Below, one piece after another: positions 34,969 through 44,627 of a DNA stretch of 59,112 nucleotides. Below the pieces are notes generated by a model. That model saw only the letters and a program-made list of their open reading frames with translations, searched no databases and was not told the origin of the DNA. Source of the stretch: an uncultured SAR92 cluster bacterium (GTDB taxonomy: Bacteria; Pseudomonadota; Gammaproteobacteria; Pseudomonadales; Porticoccaceae); assembly GCA_902596775.1 (NCBI GenBank), contig CACJVE010000012.1, positions 1 through 59,112 of the forward strand, in the 5' to 3' direction. Made by a program: the position numbers and the translations under genes. The first letter of the stretch is position 1. Each line of letters begins with the position of its first letter.

Positions 34969-36537
34969 TTATCCAACAGTGCTTTTAGCTGTCGGTTTCA
35001 CAATCTCTTTGCTTGTATTTAAATGCGGAAAATCCTCACGCAACCATTTTCTCGTAGAAATACATAGCAATACCAAAATGGGTATCATAGGCAACGAACT
35101 TACAACGGTCATCGCTAAAACAGTTTGAAGTGAATCTGCCTGTAATAAACCAGCAGTTATTAAAGCCAAAAGGACTGCCCAAGCTATCCGGTTCCATCTT
35201 CGTGGTTCCTGAGTATTTGCTAAATCTTTTGCGCATATACTTGATATGACATAAGCCGAAGAGTCGATGGTAGTAGCATAAAAAATTATAGAGAGCACGG
35301 TAAAAACAAATAGAGTTACGTTTCCAAATGGCAGGCTTTTAATGACTAGAGCGTTCACGAATGAAAGCCCCTGAGTATTCAGAATTTCAGTAACTGACAA
35401 AGAACCAGTATTTTCCAGATAAAGTGAGTATCCGCCCATTACAGCAAGAAATAGCCAGGTTCCAATGCAACCCCATGTAATAACTCCCAAGACTAGTTGT
35501 CGTATTGTTCTGCCTCGAGAGATTCTTCCAAAAAATAGCCCAACCATTCCAGTGTAAGCAAACCACCAGGCCCAATAGAAACCGGTCCATGCTTCAGGAA
35601 AACCACCTTCTCCTATAGGATCAGTCCATGTTGCAGTTCTTAAGAAATTATTAAACATTATCCCAAAGCTGTTAACTGTTAGGTCCAATATAAAAATTCC
35701 AGGGCCTGCAACTAAAACAAAAAGAATCGCCAGAATCGCGAGAGCAATATTAATATCGGCTAGAATCTTTATCCCCGCTTTCAAGCCTTTATAAACACTC
35801 GTTCCAAATAGTAAAGTCCAAAATATTAAAACACCCATCTTTATCATCATGCTATCTTCTAAACCAAGAAGTGTGGCTAGCATCGCGGAGACAAGTGGGA
35901 CCCCCAGTCCCAACGTTGTGGCAACACCTCCAACAATTGCCAACACAATAAGTATGTCGATAGTTGTTTTCACCTGGCCTCTGCCTTTTTGAGGAAGTGC
36001 ACCATCACAAGCACTGCTTATTCTTAGAACAGGATACTCCCTTACGTATAACATATAAGCTATCGGCACTGCTGGCAGCGCATAAATAGCCCATGGAACA
36101 ATTCCCCAGTGAAGCAAAGGATACATATGCGCCCACTCGAATGCTTCATCTGACAAAGGAATTAAGTTTAGGGGGGGATTTTGAATATAAAAGATGGGTT
36201 CTGCAAAGCCCCATGCAATTACACTTGCACCAATGGCTGCGGTGAACATCATTGCGATCCAATGGATATTAGAATATTCTGGCTCTTCATTTACCTTCCC
36301 TAGCTTTACATTGCCGTATCTTCCAAAAGCGAGCCAAATACAAAAAGCGAGTGCTGACAGACCTGCAATCAAGTATAGCCACATAAAATGATCCATAATA
36401 AAGGCTCTGGCACTTAAAATAATTTGCGCGGCAGGCTGTGGAAAAATCATTAAGGGTAGAGTGACGAGGAGAACAACAACAACTGCAGGGGAGAAGACTT
36501 GAAAATCTACTTTTGGTTCTTCTTGCTGATTATTCAT
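34969..36537 (-). CDS. BCCT-family betaine/carnitine/choline transporter
   Basis: A 522-aa inner-membrane secondary transporter with about twelve helices. The family-typical W-G-F-A-E-P-I-F-Y segment (about residues 102-111) and the F-Y-W-A-W-W-F-A-Y-T substrate-binding region (about 320) are present. It imports quaternary amines by coupling to sodium or proton gradients. ATG 36537 is the start. The FAD oxidoreductase gene follows, with its possible TTG start overlapping this stop, so uptake and oxidation of one substrate is likely. Glycine betaine is an inference. Confidence 0.92.
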   Translation of the reverse strand: MNNQQEEPKVDFQVFSPAVVVVLLVTLPLMIFPQPAAQIILSARAFIMDHFMWLYLIAGLSALAFCIWLAFGRYGNVKLGKVNEEPEYSNIHWIAMMFTAAIGASVIAWGFAEPIFYIQNPPLNLIPLSDEAFEWAHMYPLLHWGIVPWAIYALPAVPIAYMLYVREYPVLRISSACDGALPQKGRGQVKTTIDILIVLAIVGGVATTLGLGVPLVSAMLATLLGLEDSMMIKMGVLIFWTLLFGTSVYKGLKAGIKILADINIALAILAILFVLVAGPGIFILDLTVNSFGIMFNNFLRTATWTDPIGEGGFPEAWTGFYWAWWFAYTGMVGLFFGRISRGRTIRQLVLGVITWGCIGTWLFLAVMGGYSLYLENTGSLSVTEILNTQGLSFVNALVIKSLPFGNVTLFVFTVLSIIFYATTIDSSAYVISSICAKDLANTQEPRRWNRIAWAVLLALITAGLLQADSLQTVLAMTVVSSLPMIPILVLLCISTRKWLREDFPHLNTSKEIVKPTAKSTVG

Positions 36538-36617
36538 TTTCAGTGACTCCCTCTACTATTCTGTGCATCGAGCATAGCATAACGAGTTATGTTCCGTGCA
36601 AACATCACATTCTGGGT

Positions 36618-37193
36618 TTATTTCGTGTTTTTTAATACAGGAACTATTTTATCTATTATTTTTTCTAGTGCCGGTTTTTGATTGATCATCTCGTCAATAG
36701 TCAGGCCGTCTAGCTCATGAGGAAATACAAGCCACTCATCAGTTTCATGCAAAAAATAGTCTGGTTTTCTATCAGTTTTATTTTTAAGTGGCTTAAAGTA
36801 AGGAGTAGCTATTCTAATTTCAGGAGTATTTTTTTTACACGCGACTTCAATCGTTGATATAACCTTATCAATCGACATACCGGTATCGTGAACATCGTCA
36901 ACGATAAGAACTCGATCTTCAGATTCTATTTTTTTGATTATATAACTCAATCCATGAACTTGTACTTCATCATCTGTTTTGTCGATTCCGGTATAGTAGG
37001 AAGTTCTTATAGCGATGTGATCAGACTTTATTCCTAAAACATGCAAAAGCTCTTGCACTGCAATTCCGATAGGAGCACCGCCACGCCATACTCCAATTAT
37101 ATAATTTGGACGGTAGCCACTGTCATATACCTGCCAAGCTAGCTTAAAAGAATCTTCTAGCAGTTCTTTGGCTTGTATAAATTGTTTTTCCAT
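36618..37193 (-). CDS. Phosphoribosyltransferase (xanthine/hypoxanthine-type)
   Basis: A 191-aa type I phosphoribosyltransferase. The PRPP-binding loop V-L-I-V-D-D-V-H-D-T-G (about residues 94-104) is diagnostic. The N-terminal Y-I-I-G-V-W-R-G-G-A-P-I-G loop resembles those of xanthine-guanine enzymes. Such enzymes turn free purine base plus PRPP into nucleotide in the cytoplasm. ATG 37193 is preceded by a 14-bp perfect inverted repeat 15-48 bp upstream. A TBDR gene lies upstream on the same strand and a purine permease diverges beyond it, so a purine-salvage block is suggested. Confidence 0.85.
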   Translation of the reverse strand: MEKQFIQAKELLEDSFKLAWQVYDSGYRPNYIIGVWRGGAPIGIAVQELLHVLGIKSDHIAIRTSYYTGIDKTDDEVQVHGLSYIIKKIESEDRVLIVDDVHDTGMSIDKVISTIEVACKKNTPEIRIATPYFKPLKNKTDRKPDYFLHETDEWLVFPHELDGLTIDEMINQKPALEKIIDKIVPVLKNTK

Positions 37194-37207
37194 GTGTTCT
37201 ATGTGTA

Positions 37208-37241
37208 AACGAGATTATGTTGATAATAACATAATCTCGTT
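37208..37241. promoter_or_regulatory. Perfect 14-bp inverted repeat between TBDR and phosphoribosyltransferase genes
   Basis: AACGAGATTATGTT and AACATAATCTCGTT flank a 6-nt loop (GATAAT). The minus-strand transcript would read through the TBDR stop into this hairpin, which is followed only by TTTACAC. Either a weak terminator after the TBDR gene or an operator for the phosphoribosyltransferase gene (start 37193) would fit. Confidence 0.6.
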
Positions 37242-37270
37242 CTAATCGAATGTGACAAGTTGTCGCTCTT

Positions 37271-39592
37271 TTAAAAATCCCTACTAATTCTTACCATGTA
37301 TTGTTGAGGGGGTATTAGTTCTAATCCAGTTGCAGCAACTCCAAAAACGTCTGTCATACTTGAATTAACTCCATCTTCGTCAGTAGCATTTAATATCTTA
37401 AAATCTACTCCCCAATCATCATTTAGAGATTCTAAGCTAGCAGTAAAATTTAATAAACCATATGAGTCAATTGCATCAACTGCAGCATTATTTGAAACGC
37501 GTTGCTGAAACTCGCCTCTATGAACATATTGCAAAATAGCTGTAAAAAGCATGCCAGATGATAATTCTGTCTCATAAACCATACTTAAATCAGCAGTATA
37601 GTCAGGACTTTTTGCCAACTCATTCCCTCTTACATTTTCTCTTAATCCATATCTAAGATCTTCTTCACCAAAGAAATATTGATATGCATCAACATTATCT
37701 AAAACGTCATAGTCTGATGTTACTTCTGAATCAAGAAATGCCATATTTAAATCAACACTTAGGGAATCAGATAGAAGTGCGCTAAATTCAACCTCTAATC
37801 CTGACATCTCAGACTCAGGAATATTTGCAACACCACCACGATATGGGTCAGGGTCAGTAGCTTGAAATTGTAAATTTTCGTATGTATAGGAGAAAAGAGC
37901 TATATTTGCTCTTGCTTTACCATCCATTAAATCAGTTTTAACACCAAATTCCATTGCCTTAAGTGTCTCACTTTCAAAGGTTGGAAATACCATTGGTGGA
38001 GCATTGTCATCTGTAAATCCAAATGTAAGATTACTTCCACCAGGCTTAAAGCCTCTTGAAAAAGACAAATAAGTCATAGTGTCTTCATCCAGATCAAATT
38101 CCATAACGGCTTTTCCTGTCCATTTATCAGAAGTTCCATCTGCTTGGAACGTTTCAACATTGAAGAAGTTCGTTACATCAGTGGTAAAAGTATCTTCAGA
38201 ATATCTCAGGCCTGATACTAGGCGCAGATCATCGCTAAAACTATATGTTGTTTGACCGTATATTGAGTAGGACTCTCGGCTTGGAAATGCATCTGTTACA
38301 AAATCCCATTCAGCACCAAAGACATCAAATCTTCCTGGAATACCATAATCATGATCATAACAAGAAGCTGGATTTGCAAAAGGACTACTGCACTCATACA
38401 TAATCTCACCATCTAAATTATTGTCTCTATAGCCTCTAATATGATTTTCTATATCATGCTCCATATAAAAAGCACCAATTGTCCAGTCTAATTTTCCATT
38501 CATGGCGGGTTCATTTGAGACCAAATTTATTTCAAAAGTCTTAGTCTCAACTAATGATGTTTCAGGAGTAAATTCTGCTCTTTGATAAGTAGCATCTGCT
38601 CCAAGTCCCGGAATAACTAGCACTGGATCACCATAATTATGTCTATCATTATCCCTAGTTACTGAAATATTATCCTCTTGAGCACTAGCCATGACCTTTA
38701 AATTTGCAAAGCCTAAATCTGATTCATAAATAGCAGCAACAACATAGGATGTTAAGTCATGAGCTGAAATAGTATCTTGAGATAAATTCCTCATGCCTGG
38801 TGTTGGATCATCTATCCCTCTAATAGCAGCACCATTTCTATCAACTTCAAAATATTGTCCAAAAATTCTTAAGCTAGAAGTATCATCAACCTCTATGAGC
38901 CAGTCACTTCTTAAACTTGTGTTATTTGCATCATCTAAATCTTGCCCGGTAAAAACATTATCTGAGAAACCATCTCTTTCAGTCGATGACAAAGAAAATC
39001 TTGTAGCAACTTTTTCGCTTACAGGAACATTACTAGTAACTCTGTACTTAGTTAACCCATAGTTTCCAAGTGTTAAGTCTGCTTTTGCACTAAAAATATC
39101 GGTAGATGGTTTCTTGCTGATCACATTGATAGCACCACCAGTGGAGTTTTGCCCAAAAAGTGTACCTTGAGGTCCTCTTAAAACCTCTATTCTTTCAACA
39201 TCAATAAAATCAGTTTGCAATGCAAATGGTGATGCCACAAAAATACCATCCATATGAAAAGCGACAGATGGCGCAGCGATTGCATTCTGATTGGTTTCAT
39301 TACCAACACCACGGATTGAAATAACTGTTTTGTATCCCTCATTTTTAGCAACGGTCACGCCTGGAACAATTGCACTTAAATCTACAAATGAATTAATATT
39401 TTTATCTTCAATATCAGAGTCGCTCAAAGCAGTAATAGCTTGAGAGATATCTTGCAAGCTCTCACTTCGCTTTTCAGCTGTAACCATTACTTCTTCAAAC
39501 ACTAGTTTATTGTCTTGAGCTGCAACATTGCCACAAAGCAGCCCGATAATTGCTAAAGAAAGGAGGTTTTTAGTGACTGTTTTTATTTTCAT
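37271..39592 (-). CDS. TonB-dependent outer-membrane receptor
   Basis: A 773-aa receptor starting at ATG 39592, which leads directly into a signal peptide (cleavage at N-V-A-A-Q about residue 25); a longer open frame upstream adds 40 non-homologous residues. The plug contains V-T-A-E-K-R-S-E-S-L-Q-D-I and the classic V-L-R-G-P-Q-G-T-L-F-G-Q-N-S-T-G-G-A-I-N. The barrel ends in S-R-D-F. The receptor is flanked by a phosphoribosyltransferase gene downstream and a divergent NCS2 purine permease gene, so it may import purine-containing molecules; this rests on context alone. Confidence 0.9.
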   Translation of the reverse strand: MKIKTVTKNLLSLAIIGLLCGNVAAQDNKLVFEEVMVTAEKRSESLQDISQAITALSDSDIEDKNINSFVDLSAIVPGVTVAKNEGYKTVISIRGVGNETNQNAIAAPSVAFHMDGIFVASPFALQTDFIDVERIEVLRGPQGTLFGQNSTGGAINVISKKPSTDIFSAKADLTLGNYGLTKYRVTSNVPVSEKVATRFSLSSTERDGFSDNVFTGQDLDDANNTSLRSDWLIEVDDTSSLRIFGQYFEVDRNGAAIRGIDDPTPGMRNLSQDTISAHDLTSYVVAAIYESDLGFANLKVMASAQEDNISVTRDNDRHNYGDPVLVIPGLGADATYQRAEFTPETSLVETKTFEINLVSNEPAMNGKLDWTIGAFYMEHDIENHIRGYRDNNLDGEIMYECSSPFANPASCYDHDYGIPGRFDVFGAEWDFVTDAFPSRESYSIYGQTTYSFSDDLRLVSGLRYSEDTFTTDVTNFFNVETFQADGTSDKWTGKAVMEFDLDEDTMTYLSFSRGFKPGGSNLTFGFTDDNAPPMVFPTFESETLKAMEFGVKTDLMDGKARANIALFSYTYENLQFQATDPDPYRGGVANIPESEMSGLEVEFSALLSDSLSVDLNMAFLDSEVTSDYDVLDNVDAYQYFFGEEDLRYGLRENVRGNELAKSPDYTADLSMVYETELSSGMLFTAILQYVHRGEFQQRVSNNAAVDAIDSYGLLNFTASLESLNDDWGVDFKILNATDEDGVNSSMTDVFGVAATGLELIPPQQYMVRISRDF

Positions 39593-39842
39593 CTTATGAC
39601 CTAATAAAAGTTTGATTAACGTTAATGCACCTACAATGCTCTTTTTAAAATTTTTGTACACCAGTAGTGCCTTTTTCTGGTGCAACAAATACGGGAAACA
39701 CCGTTTTTTCAAGGAGTTAATAAATTAATTGCAAATACGTTGCCAACTACACTTTCGCGTAATATTCATTATATGAACGTATGATATGATGTTAACCCCA
39801 GTGCTTATAACTTAATCTAAAACGTCCAACTTTGGAAGACAG

Positions 39843-41141
39843 ATGAAACTTTTTTTACGGAATTTTTTTAAATTTGATGAAAATCAAACAAATTTCAATC
39901 GAGAGTTCGTAGCTGGTTCGACGACTTTCATCACAATGGCGTACATAATTTTTGTAAATCCGCAGTTAATGTCAGCGAGTGGGATGGATTATGGTGCAAG
40001 TTTTGTAGGAACTTGCTTAGCAGCCGCGTTGGCATGCTTTGTTATGGGATTATTTGCAAATTGGCCTGTCGGTCTTGCTCCTGGTATGGGATTGAACGCA
40101 TTCTTTACATATACCGTGGTTGGAGAGATGGGCTATTCATGGCAAGTGGCCCTTGGTGCAGTTTTTATTGCTGGCCTACTGTTTTTCTTGATGAGTGTCA
40201 CACCAATGCGAAAGTGGATGTTAGAAAGCATTCCTCTCAACTTAAAGATAGCGATGGGAGCAGGTGTTGGCTTGTTCATTGGATTCATTGGTTTAAAAAG
40301 TGGTGGAATAATCGTTTCCAATGGAGCGACTTTTGTAAGTATGGGAGATTTGACTAATCCTGAAACTTTATTGGCAGCATTGGGGTTTTTATTAATAGCA
40401 GCGCTCTCGGTGAGAAATGTTCCAGGTGCAATTATCATAGGTGTTTTATCTGTAACCTTAATCGCCTTGAGCTTAGGGCTGGTTGAGTATCAAGGAGTTC
40501 TTGCCTATCCACCTGATGTGAGTAGTACTTTTTTGCAGTTGGACATTGTTGGCGCTTTAGACATTGCAATGGTGTCAGTCATAGCATCGTTTTTATTTGT
40601 AAATCTTTTTGACACTGCTGGGACTTTATTGGGAGTTGCTAGTAGAGCAAATCTTTTAGATACCGCGGGAGAGGTTAAAAATTTAGACAAAGCGCTAAAA
40701 GCAGATAGTTCATCAAGCATATTTGGTGCTTTTTTCGGATGTGCCCCGGTTACAAGCTATGTCGAGAGCTCTGCTGGAGTAGAGGCCGGCGGGCGAACTG
40801 GTTTTACAGCTGTAGTGGTTGGCGTTTTTTTTGTTGTAGCTATTTTCTTTTCGCCATTGGCGTCAATGGTTCCAGCATATGCGACTTCAGGCGCTCTAAT
40901 ATATGTTGCAATACTTATGCTCGGGGGAATGGAAAAACTAGATTGGGCGGATGCATCTGAGTTGTTACCAGCTCTAATAATTATTGTGATGATTCCACTG
41001 ACTTTTTCTATTGCAAATGGTATTGCACTTGGATTTCTCTCATATATCATTCTAAAACTAGCGTCGGGTCAGGCAAAAAGTATTTCTACCGGTGCTTGGT
41101 TCTTGAGCGTGATTTTCATAACAAAACTAGCTTATTTATAA
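39843..41141 (+). CDS. NCS2-family purine permease (AzgA-like)
   Basis: A 432-aa inner-membrane permease with twelve or more helices. The N-terminal F-V-A-G-S-T-T-F-I-T-M-A-Y-I-I-F-V-N-P and L-A-P-G-M-G-L-N-A-F-F segments are characteristic of the AzgA-like hypoxanthine/adenine/guanine branch of NCS2, as are L-F-D-T-A-G-T-L and T-S-Y-V-E-S-S-A-G-V. GGAAG precedes ATG 39843. It diverges from the TBDR gene across 250 bp that hold no other gene. With the phosphoribosyltransferase it completes uptake and salvage of purine bases. Confidence 0.93.
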   Translation: MKLFLRNFFKFDENQTNFNREFVAGSTTFITMAYIIFVNPQLMSASGMDYGASFVGTCLAAALACFVMGLFANWPVGLAPGMGLNAFFTYTVVGEMGYSWQVALGAVFIAGLLFFLMSVTPMRKWMLESIPLNLKIAMGAGVGLFIGFIGLKSGGIIVSNGATFVSMGDLTNPETLLAALGFLLIAALSVRNVPGAIIIGVLSVTLIALSLGLVEYQGVLAYPPDVSSTFLQLDIVGALDIAMVSVIASFLFVNLFDTAGTLLGVASRANLLDTAGEVKNLDKALKADSSSSIFGAFFGCAPVTSYVESSAGVEAGGRTGFTAVVVGVFFVVAIFFSPLASMVPAYATSGALIYVAILMLGGMEKLDWADASELLPALIIIVMIPLTFSIANGIALGFLSYIILKLASGQAKSISTGAWFLSVIFITKLAYL

Positions 41142-41162
41142 CGACAGTAGTATGGGAAAATC

Positions 41163-42242
41163 TTAATTCAAGGTGGGATTTTCATGAATATCATCATCGT
41201 TTTGTTTTAAAAATGCAGTTCCGGCAGAAAGTGACTGAATAAATTCTGATACAACAACAATCTTTTCTTTTACTTTGTTGCACAAAGAAAATGGATATGC
41301 GTCCTGCATTCCCAAACTTCGAGTAATTTGATTAATTCCAAAAGAGAGTGATTCCCATTTTTCAAGTTTCTGATGTACATCTAAAGAGTCCAATGAATCC
41401 TCGAAATATCCCTCTTGTTGAAGGGTTTCAAGTGCATCCATGATAAGTAAATAATGACTCCATGATTCTGCCCAATCTTCTATCGGATGGGCACTCGCAT
41501 ATGCAGAAATATAACTATTTTCCCAATTTTTTATTGGGCCATTTGCATAATAAAGTTGTAAGGATTCACTATAATTCGTGCCGCTAGATTCAAATAAATT
41601 TCCAAATTTAGAAATGATTTCTTCATGAAGCTTTTTGGGGAGTTTAAATTTGTCCAGATAGTAATGTCCTGTTTCATGACGGAGATGTCCAATAATAGTT
41701 CTATATCGTTCATTAAGCGCATATTTTGTGCTTACCCTTGCTACATGATCGGCTTCTATAGAGTTGATCGTGATTACCCCGTTTGTATAGCCCGTTGTCA
41801 CTATTTTGTCATCGAGGCTTTCAATGAAATCGAATAATAATCCTTTAGAATTTGAGTTCCATCCATTTTCTAAAGGCAACTGCATTTGCATCAGAGAGAA
41901 TATCAAACGTTTTTTAGCTTGCTCTAATCTTAACCACCGTAAATTATTTGCGGGAATGTTCTCTAAAGATTGATTTGGGACTGTGCGATTGAATTGACAT
42001 CCGAAGCAAAGCTCTTCTTTCGAATCGCTATCAATTAGCCAGTTACAAACATTAAATTCGCTCCAATTCTTACATTTCTTGTAAGTTTTTCTTGATTTTG
42101 TATCTACTAATTTTTGGCCATCTTCTTTTACACAACGCATTTCCATTGATTTAATTTCAAAGCCGAGAGTGAATTCACAACATTTACAGATTGTGTCCTC
42201 AAAGAAAACGGGACTTCCGCATGAGCATTTAAAGTTTTTCAC
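41163..42242 (-). CDS. Putative zinc-binding metallopeptidase of the alpha-E/ATP-grasp cluster
   Basis: A 359-aa protein with an N-terminal zinc-ribbon-like region (cysteines at about 6, 8, 19, 21, 22, with more at 37, 57, 66, 79, 82) and a gluzincin-type active site H189-E-T-G-H193. It fits the putative zinc-binding peptidase family (Peptidase_Mx, DUF2248) commonly encoded beside circularly permuted ATP-grasp and alpha-E proteins. The GTG start overlaps the alpha-E stop by 4 bp (GTGA). The role is thought to be peptide processing in a non-ribosomal peptide-forming system; the substrate is unknown. Confidence 0.82.
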   Translation of the reverse strand: MKNFKCSCGSPVFFEDTICKCCEFTLGFEIKSMEMRCVKEDGQKLVDTKSRKTYKKCKNWSEFNVCNWLIDSDSKEELCFGCQFNRTVPNQSLENIPANNLRWLRLEQAKKRLIFSLMQMQLPLENGWNSNSKGLLFDFIESLDDKIVTTGYTNGVITINSIEADHVARVSTKYALNERYRTIIGHLRHETGHYYLDKFKLPKKLHEEIISKFGNLFESSGTNYSESLQLYYANGPIKNWENSYISAYASAHPIEDWAESWSHYLLIMDALETLQQEGYFEDSLDSLDVHQKLEKWESLSFGINQITRSLGMQDAYPFSLCNKVKEKIVVVSEFIQSLSAGTAFLKQNDDDIHENPTLN

Positions 42243-43171
42243 ACATGGCCCTCATCAAATAAGATCTCATATACCATTGTATCTAGTGTATCAATTTTAT
42301 TTTGAAGATCGGTTGTGAAATCATCGAAATCCTCAAAAGCCATTCCTCTGACATCGAATCTTAAAAGTCTTGTCTGTATCTTTGTGGTCAGACTTAGGAT
42401 TTTTTTGTTATCGGTAAAAGATTTTAGATCCCTCAAGATACCATGGATGCAAAAAATAATTGATCTGGGAAGATCTCTATTTTTATATAAAAAATCGATG
42501 ACAGAATGTCCATCAATCATAGGGCCAACAATTTGTCTGTATGCTCCTAAGGTTGATGTCGCTGAAAGAATATTTGCCCACAATAATGAGTCAAAAGTTG
42601 TATTCTTAGATTTCCTTTTTGAAACGGCAGCAGCGGATGATTTTATTACTCTGTTAGTAATATCTGCTCTCTCTATTAGGTGCCCGAGTTTGATGAATTT
42701 ATAGGTGTGGTCTCTGCATAAAGTAGTCATGATATGACCATTTAAAAGCTGACATTTTTCTGTAATATGAGATAAAAATTCAAACCGATTTCGTCTATTT
42801 ACTGATTTTTCAGCTTTTTCATCAACATAGTTTTGCAACTCATTTATTATTTCCCATACTTCAGAGGGGAGCATATTTCTGCTTGTTCTGACATTCTCAC
42901 GAGCAAACTTTATAGATGAAATTATACTTGCGGGATTTTTAGAAGATGAAATTACATATCTCAATGCGCCTTGCTCTGAAACCTTGCGCTTAGACTGAGT
43001 GGCTTGCGTCAAATTTTCTGTGATATTTATTAAAACATTCCAGTCTATTTCTGCGCCTTTTGGCAGGTCCATCATAAAATGTGTATAGACATTTACTGTG
43101 CGAGCCATATCCTCAGCACGCTCAAGATATCTTGCCATCCAGTAAAGCTGGTATGCCACTCGGGATAACAT
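42239..43171 (-). CDS. Alpha-E domain protein (DUF403)
   Basis: A 310-aa all-helical protein. The ATG at 43171 gives M-L-S-R-V-A-Y-Q-L-Y-W-M-A-R-Y-L-E-R-A-E, the usual start of alpha-E proteins; a frame extending to 43198 is shorter on evidence. Alpha-E proteins occur with circularly permuted ATP-grasp enzymes and are proposed to help peptide ligation or crosslinking. It starts 2 bp after the ATP-grasp stop and overlaps the peptidase gene by 4 bp, so the three genes are translationally coupled. A transglutaminase gene, often part of this cluster, is not in the window. Confidence 0.88.
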   Translation of the reverse strand: MLSRVAYQLYWMARYLERAEDMARTVNVYTHFMMDLPKGAEIDWNVLINITENLTQATQSKRKVSEQGALRYVISSSKNPASIISSIKFARENVRTSRNMLPSEVWEIINELQNYVDEKAEKSVNRRNRFEFLSHITEKCQLLNGHIMTTLCRDHTYKFIKLGHLIERADITNRVIKSSAAAVSKRKSKNTTFDSLLWANILSATSTLGAYRQIVGPMIDGHSVIDFLYKNRDLPRSIIFCIHGILRDLKSFTDNKKILSLTTKIQTRLLRFDVRGMAFEDFDDFTTDLQNKIDTLDTMVYEILFDEGHV

Positions 43172-43173
43172 GA

Positions 43174-44511
43174 TCAATTTAGATTCTCCACAATCCATGT
43201 GTCCTTACTGCCGCCACCTTGAGATGAGTTAACCACCAGTGATCCTTTTGTTAGTGCAACTCGAGTTAGCCCGCCGGGGGTAACCCATGTTTTTGATCCT
43301 TGAAGAATAAATGGCCTAAGATCTAGATGTCTCGCCTCGATTGACTCATCAATGTATGTTGGTGCAGTTGATAGTTTCAGGGTTGGTTGTGCAATATAGT
43401 TCGAAGGATTTTCATTGATGAGATGTTTAAACTTTTTTAACTCGGTTTGTGAGGCCTTTGGGCCCACCAAAAGTCCATATCCGCCCGACTCATTTACTGG
43501 CTTCACAACAAGGTGGCGCATATTAGATAGAACAAAATCTTTGTCTCGGTCATCAGCACAAAGATAAGTTTTCACGCTGGAGATAATAGGAGTTTCATTT
43601 AAATAAAAATTAATCATTTTTGGGACATAGCTATAGACTGCTTTATCATCCGCGACACCACTTCCCGGCGCATTGGCAATTGATAGATTTTGAGATTTCC
43701 ATGCACGCATCAAACCAGGCACGCCTATAATTGAGTCAGATCTAAAAACCTCAGGATCCATAAATTCTTCATCAATTCTTCGATATAAAACATCTACTCT
43801 GACTGGGCCATCAATAGTCTTCATATACAAGATGTCATTTTTGCTCACGAATAAATCTGTACCTTCTACTAATTGCACTCCCATACTTCTAGCAAGAAAT
43901 GCATGCTCAAAATATGCGGAATTGAAAACTCCTGGTGTCAAAACAGCGATGCAAGGTTTTTTTATTTTTCTGGGTGATAGTGATGCAAGTGTTTCATAAA
44001 GTTTCGATGGATAATCATCGACAGGCATGATGCTGTAGTTCTGAAACATTTCTGGAAGCACCCGGCGTGTCACCTCTCTATTTTCAAGCATATAGGAGAC
44101 CCCTGAGGGGACACGTAAGTTGTCTTCTAAGATATAAAATTTTCCATCAGAGTGACGCACCAGGTCGGTGCCACAAATGTTTGCCCATGCACCATGTGGA
44201 GGAGTCATTCCTTGGCATTGCGATTTGTAATTTGGAGAATTATCAATTAGTGACTTTGGGATGATTCCCTCTTTTATGATTAACCTATCGTTATAGATGT
44301 CTTGTATGAATTTATTTAAAGCGATTATCCGTTGCCGTAAACCGAGAGTGACTCGATCCCACTCTTTTGCGGATATGATTCGTGGAATAATGTCAAAAGG
44401 CCAGGCTCTGTCTATGTTGCGTTCTGATGAATACACAGTAAAACTCACGCCCATATCTCTTATTGCGAGGTCAGCGGCAGTCTTTCGCGCACGCATCTCA
44501 CTTGTCGACAT
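43174..44511 (-). CDS. Circularly permuted ATP-grasp peptide ligase-like protein (DUF404/DUF407)
   Basis: A 445-aa protein when started at ATG 44511. Diagnostic stretches include W-P-F-D-I-I-P-R-I-I, P-H-G-A-W-A-N-I-C-G-T-D, E-D-N-L-R-V-P-S-G-V-S-Y, and V-V-K-P-V-N-E-S-G-G-Y-G. The protein is predicted to ligate amino acids to peptide or protein with ATP. Upstream codons 44619-44512 continue in frame and encode family-like residues (D-W-D-K-Y, F-F-D-E-L, S-N-G-N-P-R), so the real N-terminus is probably about 36 residues longer, starting at a non-standard codon after the GGAGG at 44632-44628. Operon with the alpha-E and peptidase genes. Confidence 0.85.
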   Translation of the reverse strand: MSTSEMRARKTAADLAIRDMGVSFTVYSSERNIDRAWPFDIIPRIISAKEWDRVTLGLRQRIIALNKFIQDIYNDRLIIKEGIIPKSLIDNSPNYKSQCQGMTPPHGAWANICGTDLVRHSDGKFYILEDNLRVPSGVSYMLENREVTRRVLPEMFQNYSIMPVDDYPSKLYETLASLSPRKIKKPCIAVLTPGVFNSAYFEHAFLARSMGVQLVEGTDLFVSKNDILYMKTIDGPVRVDVLYRRIDEEFMDPEVFRSDSIIGVPGLMRAWKSQNLSIANAPGSGVADDKAVYSYVPKMINFYLNETPIISSVKTYLCADDRDKDFVLSNMRHLVVKPVNESGGYGLLVGPKASQTELKKFKHLINENPSNYIAQPTLKLSTAPTYIDESIEARHLDLRPFILQGSKTWVTPGGLTRVALTKGSLVVNSSQGGGSKDTWIVENLN

Positions 44512-44627
44512 GTTAGAGAGTAATCTGAATACCGCTCGGGCTTTTGTCCGAGGATTACCATTAGAGCTAATTAGTTCATCAAAAAATTCGGTAGATTTAT
44601 ATTTATCCCAATCTGATATGATTCAGG

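Noticed and set aside
39593-39842. A purine riboswitch ahead of the NCS2 permease
   Set aside because: The conserved loop and stem sequences of purine riboswitches are not present; only AT-rich DNA is seen.
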